Source of the DNA: Nemertoderma westbladi
Lineage: Eukaryota > Xenacoelomorpha > Nemertodermatida > Nemertodermatidae
Direction of reading: 5' to 3'
DNA: 64,000 nucleotides
NCBI GenBank assembly: GCA_032718475.1
Contig: JAUCBJ010002104.1
Coordinates: 1-64,000 of the forward strand
Every line of letters starts with the position of its first letter. The first letter of the stretch is position 1. Shown here one piece after another: positions 34,300 through 45,199 of this stretch. Both the position numbers and the translations under genes were made by a program. The notes below the pieces were generated by a model. It saw only the letters and a program-made list of their open reading frames with translations, was not told where the DNA came from and ran no database searches.

Positions 34300-36415
34300 T
34301 GGCTAGCTCTGTAAGCTAAATGATAGCCATTGTATGCTAAGTGTATAACAGCCATTGTAGGGTAAAGTGTATGATAGCCATTGTATCATTCTAAGTGTAT
34401 ACACAGACTTTGTAGGCTAAGTGTACGATAACCATTGTAGGCTAAAGTGTATGATAGCCATTGTATCATTCTAAGTGTATACACAGACATTGTAGGCTAA
34501 GTGTATGATAGCCATTGTAGGCTAAAGTGTATGATAGCCATTGTATCATTCTAAGTGTATACACAGACATTGTAGGCTAAGTGTACGATAACCATTGTAG
34601 GCTAAAGTGTATGATAGCCATTGTATCATTCTAAGTGTATACACATACATTGTAGGCTACGTGTATGATAGCCATTGCAGGCTAAAGTGTATGATAGCCA
34701 TTGTATCATTCTAAGTGTATACACATACATTGTAGGCTAAGTGTATGATAGCCATTGTAGGCTAAAGTGTATGATAGCCATTGTATCATTCTAAGTGTAT
34801 ACACATACATTATAGGCTACGTGTATGATAGCCATTGTAGGCTAAAGTGTATGATAGCTATTGTATCATTATAAGTGTATACACAGACATTGTAGGCTAA
34901 GTGTATGATAGCCTTTGTAGGCTAAAGTGTATGATAGCTATGATAGCCATTTTAGGCTAAAGTGTATGATAGCCATTGTATCATTCTAAGTGTATACACA
35001 GACATTGTAGGCTAAGTGTATGATAGCCATTGTAGGCTAAAGTGTATGATAGCCATTGTAGGCTAAAGTGTATGATAGCCATTGTATCATTCTAAGTGTA
35101 TACACATACATTGTAGGCTACGTGTATGATAGCCATTGTAGGCTAAAGTGTATGATAGCCATTGTATCATTCTAAGTGTATACACAGACTTTGTAGGCTA
35201 AGTGTACGATAACCATTGTAGGCTAAAGTGTATGATAGCCATTGTATCATTCTAAGTGTATACACAGACATTGTAGGCTAAGTGTATGATAGCCATTGTA
35301 GGCTAAAGTGTATGATAGCCATTGTATCATTCTAAGTGTATACACAGACATTGTAGGCTAAGTGTACGATAACCATTGTAGGCTAAAGTGTATGATAGCC
35401 ATTGTATCATTCTAAGTGTATACACATACATTGTAGGCTACGTGTATGATAGCCATTGCAGGCTAAAGTGTATGATAGCCATTGTATCATTCTAAGTGTA
35501 TACACAGACATTGTAGGCTACGTGTATGATAGCCATTGTAGGCTAAAGTGTATGATAGCCATTGTAGGCTAAAGTGTATGATAGCCATTGTATCATTCTA
35601 AGTGTATACACATACATTATAGGCTACGTGTATGATAGCCATTGTAGGCTAAAGTGTATGATAGCTATTGTATCATTATAAGTGTATACACAGACATTGT
35701 AGGCTAAGTGTATGATAGCCTTTGTAGGCTAAAGTGTATGATAGCTATGATAGCCATTTTAGGCTAAAGTGTATGATAGCCATTGTATCATTCTAAGTGT
35801 ATACACAGACATTGTAGGCTAAGTGTATGATAGCCATTGTAGGCTAAAGTGTATGATAGCCATTGTAGGCTAAAGTGTATGATAGCCATTGTATCATTCT
35901 AAGTGTATACACATACATTGTAGGCTACGTGTATGATAGCCATTGTAGGCTAAAGTGTATGATAGCCATTGTATCATTCTAAGTGTATACACATACATTG
36001 TAGGCTAAGTGTATGATAGCCATTGTAGGCTAAAGTGTATGATAGCCATTGTATCATTCTAAGTGTATACACATACATTGTAGGCTAAGTGTATGATAGC
36101 CATTGTAGGCTAAAGTGTATGATAGCCATTGTATCATTCTAAGTGTATACACAGACATTGTAGGCTAAGTGTATGATAGCCATTGCAGGCTAAAGTGTAT
36201 GATAGCCATTGTATCATTCTAAGTGTATACACAGACATTGTAGGCTACGTGTATGATAGCCATTGTAGGCTAAAGTGTATGATAGCCATTGTAGGCTAAA
36301 GTGTATGATAGCCATTGTATCATTCTAAGTGTATACACAGACATTGTAGGCTAAGTGTATGATAGCCATTGTAGGCTAAAGTGTATGATAGCTATGATAG
36401 CCATTGTAGGCTAAG
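34300..36415 (+). repeat. 80-bp satellite with 0.8-kb higher-order structure
   Basis: About 26 units of roughly 80 bp. Each is made of three related 26-28 bp subunits starting GTGTATGATAGCCATTGTA (the third starts GTGTATACACA). The rare variant GATAGCTATGATAGCC occurs at about 34935 and 35742, 807 bp apart with the same neighbours. That indicates duplication of a block of about ten units. Confidence 0.95.
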
Positions 36416-36469
36416 TGATTGTATTTCGAACAGTTGTTTTAGTAACTGCAATTTATTGCGTAAAATGTA

Positions 36470-36930
36470 CACCATGACCCGTAATATAGTGACATTTTCT
36501 GATGACCCGGACACCCCCCCCCCCCCCCCCACACAATTTTCTACAATTATTTATCATATAGCTTGAAACTTGAAACACAAATAGATCAATTCACCTTTAA
36601 TTTTTTTATAAGCGTTTTAAAAAAGTATCTTTTGAGAAATCGCACCCTCCGCATTGTGGCCATTCTGTACATTAGTAGTGATGTTTTCATATCATTAGAA
36701 AGCTCGAGTTGCAATGATTCCAAATATAGAATGTTTGAATTTCATTGAAAAACAGCTGAGATATAGGCTTTCAAAGAAAAAGGTCTTCAGCGAACGATAC
36801 TTCTTGCAATCTTAGAACGCCTATATTTCAGCTGTTTCTCAACGAAAATCACATAATGGTACATATTTCAAATTTAAAGACAAAATCAAAAATTCCGGCT
36901 TAATGACAAGCTATATTACGGGTCGTGGTG
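36470..36930. mobile_element. 461-bp mariner-type MITE
   Basis: TIRs CACCATGACCCGTAATATAG and inverse CTATATTACGGGTCGTGGTG, flanked by TA on both sides (36468-36469 and 36931-36932). A second inner inverted repeat (AAAACAGCTGAGATATAGGC and its partner, about 36747-36840) makes the whole element fold. A poly(C) run lies inside at about 36513-36530. Non-coding. Confidence 0.8.
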
Positions 36931-37585
36931 TATATGAATTTCATTAATATCCCTAAACCGCCACAATATTAAAGCTAATCATTAAGCATTAAGAAGTCGA
37001 TAAGTTGACATAATGAGTTGACAATGATGTAAATAGTTATTATATAATTAAAGTCATTGTTTGTAGTAGTAATTATATTGTAAGACAGAGAACTATAACT
37101 TGTTGATATTACTGGAAATTAAACATCGACAATTCGAGATGAGACGCAAATACAAAAAACAATTTTTTATCAATAAAGAAATATAAAAGGAATTGATGTT
37201 GTTTATTGCTACAGTAATACACACATAAATATAAGTCATCATATCACGTCCACATATTAACGAAACTGCCTCTACATTAGGTAGTTGTTGTAGGAAAGAC
37301 GGACCCTCAAAAAGAATGTAATTATATTTCTTGTTCTGGTGATTTAACTCTGGTTGCTCACCCGTTAAAGCATCAGACTTAAAATGTGAAAGTAGTGGGT
37401 TCGATCATGGATCAGGTCTTTTTGTTCTTTAAAGTTTTTTCGCTTACAGTTGACTTTTCTAGTTAAAAAATGTTGGAAGGTGGCGGTGGGTTTAATTTTC
37501 AGACAAACTTACCGTTTCGTACGTAATATTAGATACTGCATAAATAAATAGTATATAAATGAGGAAATATTATTAAATGGCAATA
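36931..37585. other. 3' flank of the ERC gene, with a tRNA-like remnant
   Basis: Contains the probable 3' UTR of the ERC gene. At about 37349-37420 (+) the sequence resembles a degenerate tRNA: GCATCAGACTTAAAA anticodon-arm-like segment and GGGTTCGATC (box B-like). The acceptor ends do not pair, so it is at most a pseudogene or SINE piece. Confidence 0.35.
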
Positions 37586-40324
37586 TTACGTCCAAAATCC
37601 CTCACCATCCTCTTCTTTGGCAACATCGTTCGATCGCCTGTCCGTTAATCTCTCCGCCGATAAATCGCCCAACTCCTCCAACCGAGCCCGTCTCTCGTTG
37701 TGGCTTCGCAACTCCATCACCAGTTTATTCTTCTCGCTTTTCAGACGCTGCACATCCTGCAACACTTTCGCGTTGTCTATAGACGGGGCAGTTAACTCTA
37801 ATAGCGCCACGTTTGCATCCTTCTCCGAGAGCGCGGCCAAAATCGCTTCCTGTTTCATATCGAGCGCCTCCAATAAATTAGTCCGTCGCTCCTCTTCCAA
37901 CCTGAGACGATGCGAATCAACTTCGCTAAGTTTCATTTGGAGATTAGCCGCGCGATTTTTACTCAAAGCTAAATTCCTACGAGTTTTCTCTAAACTTTCC
38001 GTGGCTTCGATAAACTGGCGTTCCATTGCACGCATCGAGGACGTCTGCTCGTTCCCGATTATCTCCCGCTCAGCTGTTATTTTCACGCTTTCCTTCAACG
38101 CCTCCTCGAGCTCTTCTATGCGATGCTCCATCTCCAACACGGATTTCCCGCTGGGTTTCCCCAAATCGGTACCATCGAGACGCGATTTCAACTCTCCAAC
38201 TTCCCGGGTTAATTCGAGAATCCGGCCATCTTTATTAGCGAAGGCGGCCTCGTTGCTACGAATGTTATCCGAGAGACCGTCCAACTCGCCATGTGCTCGC
38301 GTTAACTCGTCGATATATTGATTAACCTGCTCCTCCAGTGCCCCGACTCGTCTAACTAACTCGATATTCTCTCGAACTACATCGTTCCTCTCCAACTGAA
38401 GACGTTTAATCTTCTCATCGCGCTCCGCTACGCTTTTGCTTTTCTCGTCTACATCGAATCGCAACGAGTCGAGAAGCTGGTCGTTTTGCGACCCCGAAGT
38501 TGCAACGTTGGCTGCGTGTTCCTTGATATCGTGTAACATCGCCTCCCGACTATCCAACTCCCTCAGAACTTCGTCCAACTGACTCGATAGTTCCTCCTTC
38601 GATCGCCGCAACACAAATATTTCTTCGTCTCTCTTCAGAATATCGGCTTCGTTTTGGCTTTTAATACGATCGAGGTGGTGCTCTTTAGCCATCAGCGCAT
38701 CCTGCAGGCTGTCCACCGCAGTACTCGAACCAGTCTGCTCAGCCTGTAAACCAACCATTTGTTTCTTCAGGGCTTCGAGATGATGTTCCCGCTCCATCAA
38801 TCTGTCTTCCAGATGAACTATATTTCTCTGTAGATGAGTGATACTGCCTTCCTTTGAGTCGATGATATCCTTGAGTTCGTTGAGATGATCCTTATTGACA
38901 TCAGCAATATCGAGTTTACGCTGCAACTCGAGTTTCTTACTTTCGAGTTCAGTATTTTTCCCGTTCAATCTTTCCCGAACGCGTTCGATATCCTCTTGCA
39001 GACTGGCGATGTGATGCTCTTTTGAGAGCAACGCCTCTTTCAGCACACTAATATGATGATGCTGGTCACTCAGCTGCTTCTCCAAGGTGTCCAACTTCGT
39101 GGAGACCTGTAAATTAGTCGCCTCCTTTCTAGTTACTTCGTTTTTAAGTTGATCGACTTTGGCCTTCAGCAACTTTATATGGTTCTGATAAGCGTCGGCC
39201 TCATCGTTATTGATTGTCTTATTGACTTCACTGCCACCAGCCGATTTCCTTTTCAATTCGACGATGTGATTTTCTAAAGCCTGTATTTTATAAGTTTTTT
39301 CACGAAGAAGAGCTTGCAATTCCACATTAACTACATCATGCTGCCTATTTTGCGCTGATACTTCTTTAAGCTCAGAGTGTTTATCATTAGAAGTGCTGTT
39401 CTTAAGGTTTAACGCAATCTCTAAATCCTTTACGCGTGACTCGGCTTTCTCCAGATCGAGTCTCAGCATTTCTTGGTTGTTGATTCCAATACCATCGACC
39501 CCGTCTTGATACAAACCAACTAGTCGCTTTATACTAGAATCACGAGCTTCCAATGTTTGCTTCAAGAAACTGATTCGCATCTCCATTTCCCCAATGGTTC
39601 GCTCCAGCAACTTAATCTCTTGGTTTTGCTTATCATTTTCAAGCATTATCACTTTGACTTCGGATTCAGAAGCCCCAGCCTCTTGGGCGTTGCTGACATC
39701 CCCCGAAAACTTACTCTGCGCTTTAAGCTGCTGTAATTTTATTTCCAACTCTTTACGGATCTGACGCTCTTTTTTTAATTCTGGACTCCAAAATGTTTTT
39801 ATGCTACTCATAGACGAGCTAAGTTTATCTTCTTTTATCTTCAGATCTCGTTTGATAACTTCGATTTGCAATTTAAGTTTATGATTTACATTCTGTAAAT
39901 CAACTAAACAAGCATCCCGCATAGGTTGTTGCTTAGTATCAAGCGGATTCATTAGGCCAAGTTTATGTGAAGTCCCTCCAGAAACCTGATGACCATATCC
40001 ATGTCCAATAGATTCGATGGCGCCAAAGCCATTTACACCGCTACTGAGGAGGTAATCGTTTAAACTACCGCTACGGTTATGATTAATACCAAAGGGATTA
40101 TCGGATTGCTGATCGCGACCTACCGGTACCGCTGGTAGGTTTTGAGGTTTAAAAGGAACACGTAGATGCGATTCAGCATTTTCACTTGTAATTCGAAATT
40201 CAGGGCCTAACAATCCGGGGGATTGGGTTTTCGAAAGTTCATTGTTACCGGAGGTAAACATGCCAGTGACAGGTTTCGAGAGTTCATTAATACCCGCAGA
40301 GTACATGCCCCTCATATTAGCCAT
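37586..40324 (-). CDS. ELKS/ERC/CAST (Bruchpilot-type) active-zone scaffold homologue, single exon
   Basis: A complete 912-residue, almost entirely coiled-coil protein. Residues 1-150 are Gly/Ser/Asn-rich and flexible. Residues 160-190 carry KLSSSMSSIKTFWSPELKKER, a signature of the ELKS/ERC/CAST family. From there to about 895 heptad-rich Leu/Glu/Lys coiled coil is nearly continuous. It ends GEGFWT, in place of the vertebrate G-I-W-A PDZ-binding tail that binds RIM. In neurons ERC proteins organise presynaptic active zones; elsewhere they act in exocytosis and Rab6-linked transport. Length matches the family (about 950). The gene has no intron although vertebrate ERC genes have many. Codon use is GC-richer than its surroundings and the frame has no lesions, so it looks functional. 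No poly(A) trace marks it as a retrocopy. The start is the first ATG after an upstream stop. Confidence 0.93.
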   Translation of the reverse strand: MANMRGMYSAGINELSKPVTGMFTSGNNELSKTQSPGLLGPEFRITSENAESHLRVPFKPQNLPAVPVGRDQQSDNPFGINHNRSGSLNDYLLSSGVNGFGAIESIGHGYGHQVSGGTSHKLGLMNPLDTKQQPMRDACLVDLQNVNHKLKLQIEVIKRDLKIKEDKLSSSMSSIKTFWSPELKKERQIRKELEIKLQQLKAQSKFSGDVSNAQEAGASESEVKVIMLENDKQNQEIKLLERTIGEMEMRISFLKQTLEARDSSIKRLVGLYQDGVDGIGINNQEMLRLDLEKAESRVKDLEIALNLKNSTSNDKHSELKEVSAQNRQHDVVNVELQALLREKTYKIQALENHIVELKRKSAGGSEVNKTINNDEADAYQNHIKLLKAKVDQLKNEVTRKEATNLQVSTKLDTLEKQLSDQHHHISVLKEALLSKEHHIASLQEDIERVRERLNGKNTELESKKLELQRKLDIADVNKDHLNELKDIIDSKEGSITHLQRNIVHLEDRLMEREHHLEALKKQMVGLQAEQTGSSTAVDSLQDALMAKEHHLDRIKSQNEADILKRDEEIFVLRRSKEELSSQLDEVLRELDSREAMLHDIKEHAANVATSGSQNDQLLDSLRFDVDEKSKSVAERDEKIKRLQLERNDVVRENIELVRRVGALEEQVNQYIDELTRAHGELDGLSDNIRSNEAAFANKDGRILELTREVGELKSRLDGTDLGKPSGKSVLEMEHRIEELEEALKESVKITAEREIIGNEQTSSMRAMERQFIEATESLEKTRRNLALSKNRAANLQMKLSEVDSHRLRLEEERRTNLLEALDMKQEAILAALSEKDANVALLELTAPSIDNAKVLQDVQRLKSEKNKLVMELRSHNERRARLEELGDLSAERLTDRRSNDVAKEEDGEGFWT

Positions 40325-40933
40325 TGTCCAGTGGTCGGATCATTCGAGAGTAAGCGAACGGAAAGATGGAAAGTGCGAATCTCTGACAGTCAAACAGTCT
40401 GAGTCCAGGAATTTGGGTACCGGTACCTCTGTCCTCTACTGCTAAGTTTAGAAGTGGCACCAACACTGTACCGGCAGACCGGTAACATATGCGGTGTACA
40501 GCTGTAATGAACTAATGCAGTAATGACCAGTTAAGCCTAATGTATTACAGCTACAGCACAGGCTGACAGGTACAGACAGACAGAGGTACCTACCTGCCTA
40601 CTGCAGTAGGCCTACTGTGTTACGGTAGCTGATTAGTATTACACTCACAGTATTACATGCTGTTATGAATACTGTACTACTACAGTAATACAGTATTATA
40701 AATGCAGAATTAAAACAATCACATATAAAAAGTCGGGCTCGGGAGGTATGGCAGGCAGCAAGGCAGTATGGGGAATCATGTCTGATAAATGCATCCTGCC
40801 AGAGGGCTGAGCTGAAGTCAAGGTGTACTAAATGACAGGTCATGCAGCGAGCGGATTCCTGAAATTAGCGTGGGCCGATCGTTTCCCTATTTATGACACT
40901 ATTTTCATAATATTTTCTTAGAAACCTCTCTTA
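40325..40933. other. 5' flank of the ERC gene
   Basis: Putative promoter/5' UTR side. Rich in CAGTA, ACCGGT and AGGCCT palindromes; no clear TATA box or other element. Confidence 0.4.
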
Positions 40934-42199
40934 CTAGAAAGGCATTTCCTAAAGGAAATGCAACCACGAAGCTAAGGAAAATTAAACAAACGGCCACAAT
41001 TTGGTTCGTTGCTTAGCCTAGTTAAGTAGCATTTGCCAATAAATAACTTCTATTCCCATGGAAACTAGAGTTCTCTGGAACTGTTGGTTTTACCTTTGAA
41101 AAAAGATTCAGTCCAGATTGTGGTTCAGATAACACATCGAGTTTCAGAAAATATTGTTGTTTATGTCCAAATTACAGATTTTCTATCAAAATGCATCTGT
41201 TTGCAGTGGTTGTCATGGAAACTGAAAAATAGAACAATGTAATTCGGATGCAGAATAAGTCATATAGTGGGGGTAGGGGTTGGTCCCAAGTCATAATACT
41301 ATTAAATTGTGCTTCAAATTATCATTTTATTAATTTTAACATCTGTTTAGTCTTGTTGCTATGGTAACTGGATTTTCTAATTAACTTCGAACGGCTTGTA
41401 TATGGACCTTATAGATGAGTTGCAAAACCCCAAGTTTATATATATTACAGTTTTGCTCCAAATAGAGTTATGAATATAGACTTGAATGATATAGACTTTA
41501 AAAAAACTACAGTTACCATGGTAACTAGATATTTCTGGAATGTTTTGAGTTTCACTAAAAGTTCCAACTAGTGGTCCAGATAACACATACCTAGTTTCGT
41601 AAAATTTTATCGTAAAGTCTATGTCCAAATGAATAATTTTTGTATAAAAACATCTGTTTTCAGCGGTTGTCAAGGTAACTGCAAAATAGAACAATCAAAT
41701 GCGGACGCAGAATAAGTGTTATAGTGGGGGTAGGGATTGGTCCCAAGTCATAACACCTTAACCTTAGGCTTCAAATTAACATTTTATAAATTTTAACATC
41801 TGTTTAGCCCGGTTGCCAAGGTAACTGGATTTTCTATTCAACCTCAATCGGCTCTGCTGCGGACCTTATAGTTGAGTTGAGAAACCCCAAGTTTATATCT
41901 ATTATAGTTTTCCTACAAATAGAGTTATAAATATTGACTTGAAATACATAGACTTTTTTCTAAGTCCGTTGCCATGGAAACCAGATTTTTCCTGGATATG
42001 AGACCCATCCCACACGACGCGCCTTGATGAGTAGTATATACATGCAAAATTTCAGGGTACTTTTAAAGGCTAGTTTTTTCACCGGTCAAAAAACACTAAA
42101 TCTGCCTCACACAAGTAAAATAGCCCACTATGAATAGACCATCTCAGCTAAGGAAAATCTTTCTTAGCGAAAGTAGTTGATTTTCCTTAACTTCGTGGA
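40934..42199 (-). mobile_element. Non-autonomous Helitron, family H1, copy A
   Basis: On the minus strand it starts TCCACGAAGTTAAGG and ends with the hairpin GCATTTCC-TTTA-GGAAATGC, then CTTTCTAG. TC start, hairpin and CTAG end, lying between A and T, are Helitron hallmarks. 1266 bp, non-coding, with tandem-like internal modules (GTTGCCATGGTAACTGGATTTTCT repeats). Confidence 0.85.
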
Positions 42200-43260
42200 T
42201 GCAACTTTGGTTAGGTGGATATGATGACTAGGGTTCATAGAAATGTAATAAAATATTTTTCTGCAATTGTTACAAGAAAGGCATTCCCTAAAGGAAATGC
42301 AACCACGAAGCTAAGGAAAATTAAACAAAGGGCCACAATTTGGTTTGTTGCTTAGCCGAGTTTAGTAGCATTTGCCAATAAATAACTTATAATCCCATGG
42401 AAACTAGAGTTCTATGGAACTGTTGGTTTTACCTTTGAAAAAAGATTCAGTCCAGATTGTGGTTCAGATAACACATTCCAAGTTTCAGAAAATATTGTAG
42501 TTTATGTCCAAATTACCGATTTGCTATCAAAATGCATCTGTTTGCAGTGGTTGTCATGGAAACTGAAAAATAGAACAATGTAATTCGGATGCAGAATAAG
42601 TCATATAGTGGGGGTAGGTGTTGGTCCCAAGTTTTAATAGTATTAACTTGTGCTTCAAATTATCATTTTATAAATTTTAACATCTGTTTAGTCTTGTTGC
42701 TATGGTAATTGGATTGTGTAATTAACCTCGAATGGATTGTATATGGACCTTACAGATGAGTTGCAAAACCCTAAATTTATATTTATTACATTATTTTGCT
42801 ACAAATAGAGTATTGAATTTTTACTTGAATGATATAGACTTTAATAAACTCCAGTTACCATAGTAACAAGATATTTCTGGAATGTTTTCAGTTTCACTAA
42901 AAGTTCCAACTAGTGGTCCAGATAACACATTCCCAGTTTCGTAAAATTTTATCGCGAAGACTATGTCAAATGAGTTATTTTTGTTTAAAAACATCTGTTT
43001 TCAGCGGTTGTCATGGTAACTGCAAAATTAAACAATGAAATTCGGACACAGAATAAGTTATATAGTGGGGGTAGGGGTTGTTCCCAAGTCATAACACCTT
43101 AACCTTAGGCTTCAAATTAACATTTTATAAATTTTAACATCTGTTTAGCCCGGTTGCCAAGGTAACTGGATTTTCTATTTAGCCTCAATCGGATCTGCTA
43201 TGGACCTTATAGTTGTGTTGAGAAACCCCAAGTTTATATCTATTATAGTTTTCCTACAAA

Positions 43261-45199
43261 TCTATATATATAAATATCGATTGTCTGTCTGTGTGTTTGT
43301 CATCGGCTATACAATCGAACCCATCTCGATGAAATCTCGCTTGCTATATCTCGTTAGAAAGGTCTCGCCCTAACTCGTTGCAACGTAATACTCAGAGCCG
43401 TCGGAAGTTCGCCCGTCTGCCGCTTGGCGATTTTCGTGATTTTCGGGCGAAATTTATCGAATTATTTCGGTTCTTCTATCGGTAATTAATGATTTAGAGG
43501 GCTAACATTTATCCCACCTGGTATAAAATTAACATGGGTAGATTCGCCGTGTCCCATTCTCACAAATTTTTTATTTTATTCGAGTGTTTAATATAAATAT
43601 GTATGATTATTTATTGATTAAAAAGCAAATAGTGTATAAATATGTCATATTCGCCAAGCACGATCGAATTGGCCTATTCTTATTGAATAGGGAAGGATTT
43701 TTTTCTGTATCATAGCAACGTTAAGGTAATTATTGAACTCGCAGCTAGCTGGCTGGGCACAGATAAGGAGCAAGCAGGCTGGAGTGTTGATTGGGGTGGG
43801 TTTGGGTTGTCTATTGCGAATTGCTCAACTCAAGAGTAATTCTGCTTTCTCAATCATTGGCTGCATGGAAGGAGAGGGTTATAACATTTTTGTTTTACTG
43901 TTATGAATATTAAAAGTAAAATAATTATTTCTGTAGGCCTATACTTACTGTATTATTATTTTATCTAATATTATACATCTAATCTCCATGAAATCTCGCT
44001 TACTATAGCTCGTTAGATAGGTCTCGCCCTAACTCGTTGCAACGTAATACTCAGAGCCGTCTGAAGTTCCCCCGTCTTCCGCTAGAGGGCGAATTGTCCG
44101 ATAGTGAAAACCTGATCTCATTGGGTTGTTTTTAATGCTTTTGTGCTGAAACTTGGTAGCTATATACTGCAGCATAGGCTGTATATTTCCGGAGTCTCTG
44201 AGTTTCCACCAGTATATTTCCGGAGTTGTCCACAGTTCCCCAGTCTACCGTTAGAGGGCTAAATGTCTGAGAGTTAACATCTTCTCCAACTTTGTTATTT
44301 ACAATCCGTTTAGACTGAAACTTGGTAGGCATCTACTACAGCAAAGGCTGTATCTTTACTGAGTCGCAGAGTCATCTACATTTCCACAGTCAGCCGCTAG
44401 AGGGTGAATTGTCTGATAGTGAAAACCTCATCCCATTTGGTTCTTTTTAATCATTTTGAGCTGAAACTTGGTTGGTATCTACTACATCATAGGCTGTATC
44501 TTTACGGAGTTGCAGAATACTATTCACTTCCCCAGTCTACCGCTAGAGGGTGAAATGTCTGAAAGTTAACATCTTCTCCAACTTTGTTATTTACTAACGG
44601 TTTAGACTGAAACTTGGTAGGCATCTACTACAGCATAGGCTGTACCTTTACGGAGTCGCAGAGTTGTATACAATCCCCCCATCTGCCGCTAGAGGGCGAA
44701 ATATCTGATAGTGAACACCTCATCCCATTTGGTTCTTTTTAATCCTATTGAGCTGGAACTTGGCAGGAATCTACTACAGCATATTCTGTATCTTTACGGA
44801 GTCCCAGAGTCGTCTACAGTTCTTCAGTCTACCGCTAGAGGGTGAAATGTCTGAATGTGAACATCTACACCAATTTTGTTATTTACAATCTGTTTAAGCT
44901 GAAACTTGAAAGGCAGGCATTTTACTTCACCATAAACCCCATCTTTACCAAACTGCAGCGCCGTCTGCATTTCACCAGTCCGCAGGTAGAGGGTGGATCT
45001 GAAAGTGATCATTTTCTGGAAATTTTGTTATTTACAATCTGCCTAAAGTTGAAACTTGACAGTTATCTCTTATGGGGGTGGTGTTTTATTTAATGATGGT
45101 GTCTGTTCCGTATGCAGTTATCAAATCTCCCACACATATTCATATATCATCTGCATGTGCACTAGAAAGCTGTGGCCCGAAGGGCCACAGGCTTTCTAG
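43261..45199 (+). mobile_element. Non-autonomous Helitron, family H2, first of a tandem pair
   Basis: Starts TCTATATATATAAATATCG. Ends with the hairpin TGTGGCCC-GAA-GGGCCACA, then GGCTTTCTAG at 45199. Inserted after A in the H1 sequence; the next H2 copy follows without a gap. Internal part is a tandem repeat of about 146 bp carrying CCGCTAGAGGG motifs. No Rep/helicase coding. Confidence 0.93.
44149..45040 (+). repeat. 146-bp tandem array in the first H2 Helitron
   Basis: Six units of about 146-150 bp. Each contains GAAACTTGGTAGGCATCTAC, CCGCTAGAGGG(C/T)GAA and ACTTTGTTATTTAC. Confidence 0.88.

Noticed and set aside
37349-37420. tRNA gene
   Set aside because: Anticodon-arm-like and box B-like segments are present, but acceptor and D arms do not pair; at most a remnant.
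37617-38321. Plus-strand frame of 234 codons (Ser/Arg-rich)
   Set aside because: Antisense shadow of the ERC coding sequence.
41377-41694. Minus-strand 105-codon frame, repeated identically at 48367-48684
   Set aside because: Identical only because it lies in two Helitron H1 copies; broken in copies B and D, no known domain.
44842-45093. 83-codon frame repeated at 47068-47319
   Set aside because: Part of the H2 Helitron 146-bp repeat region; no domain, duplicated with the element.
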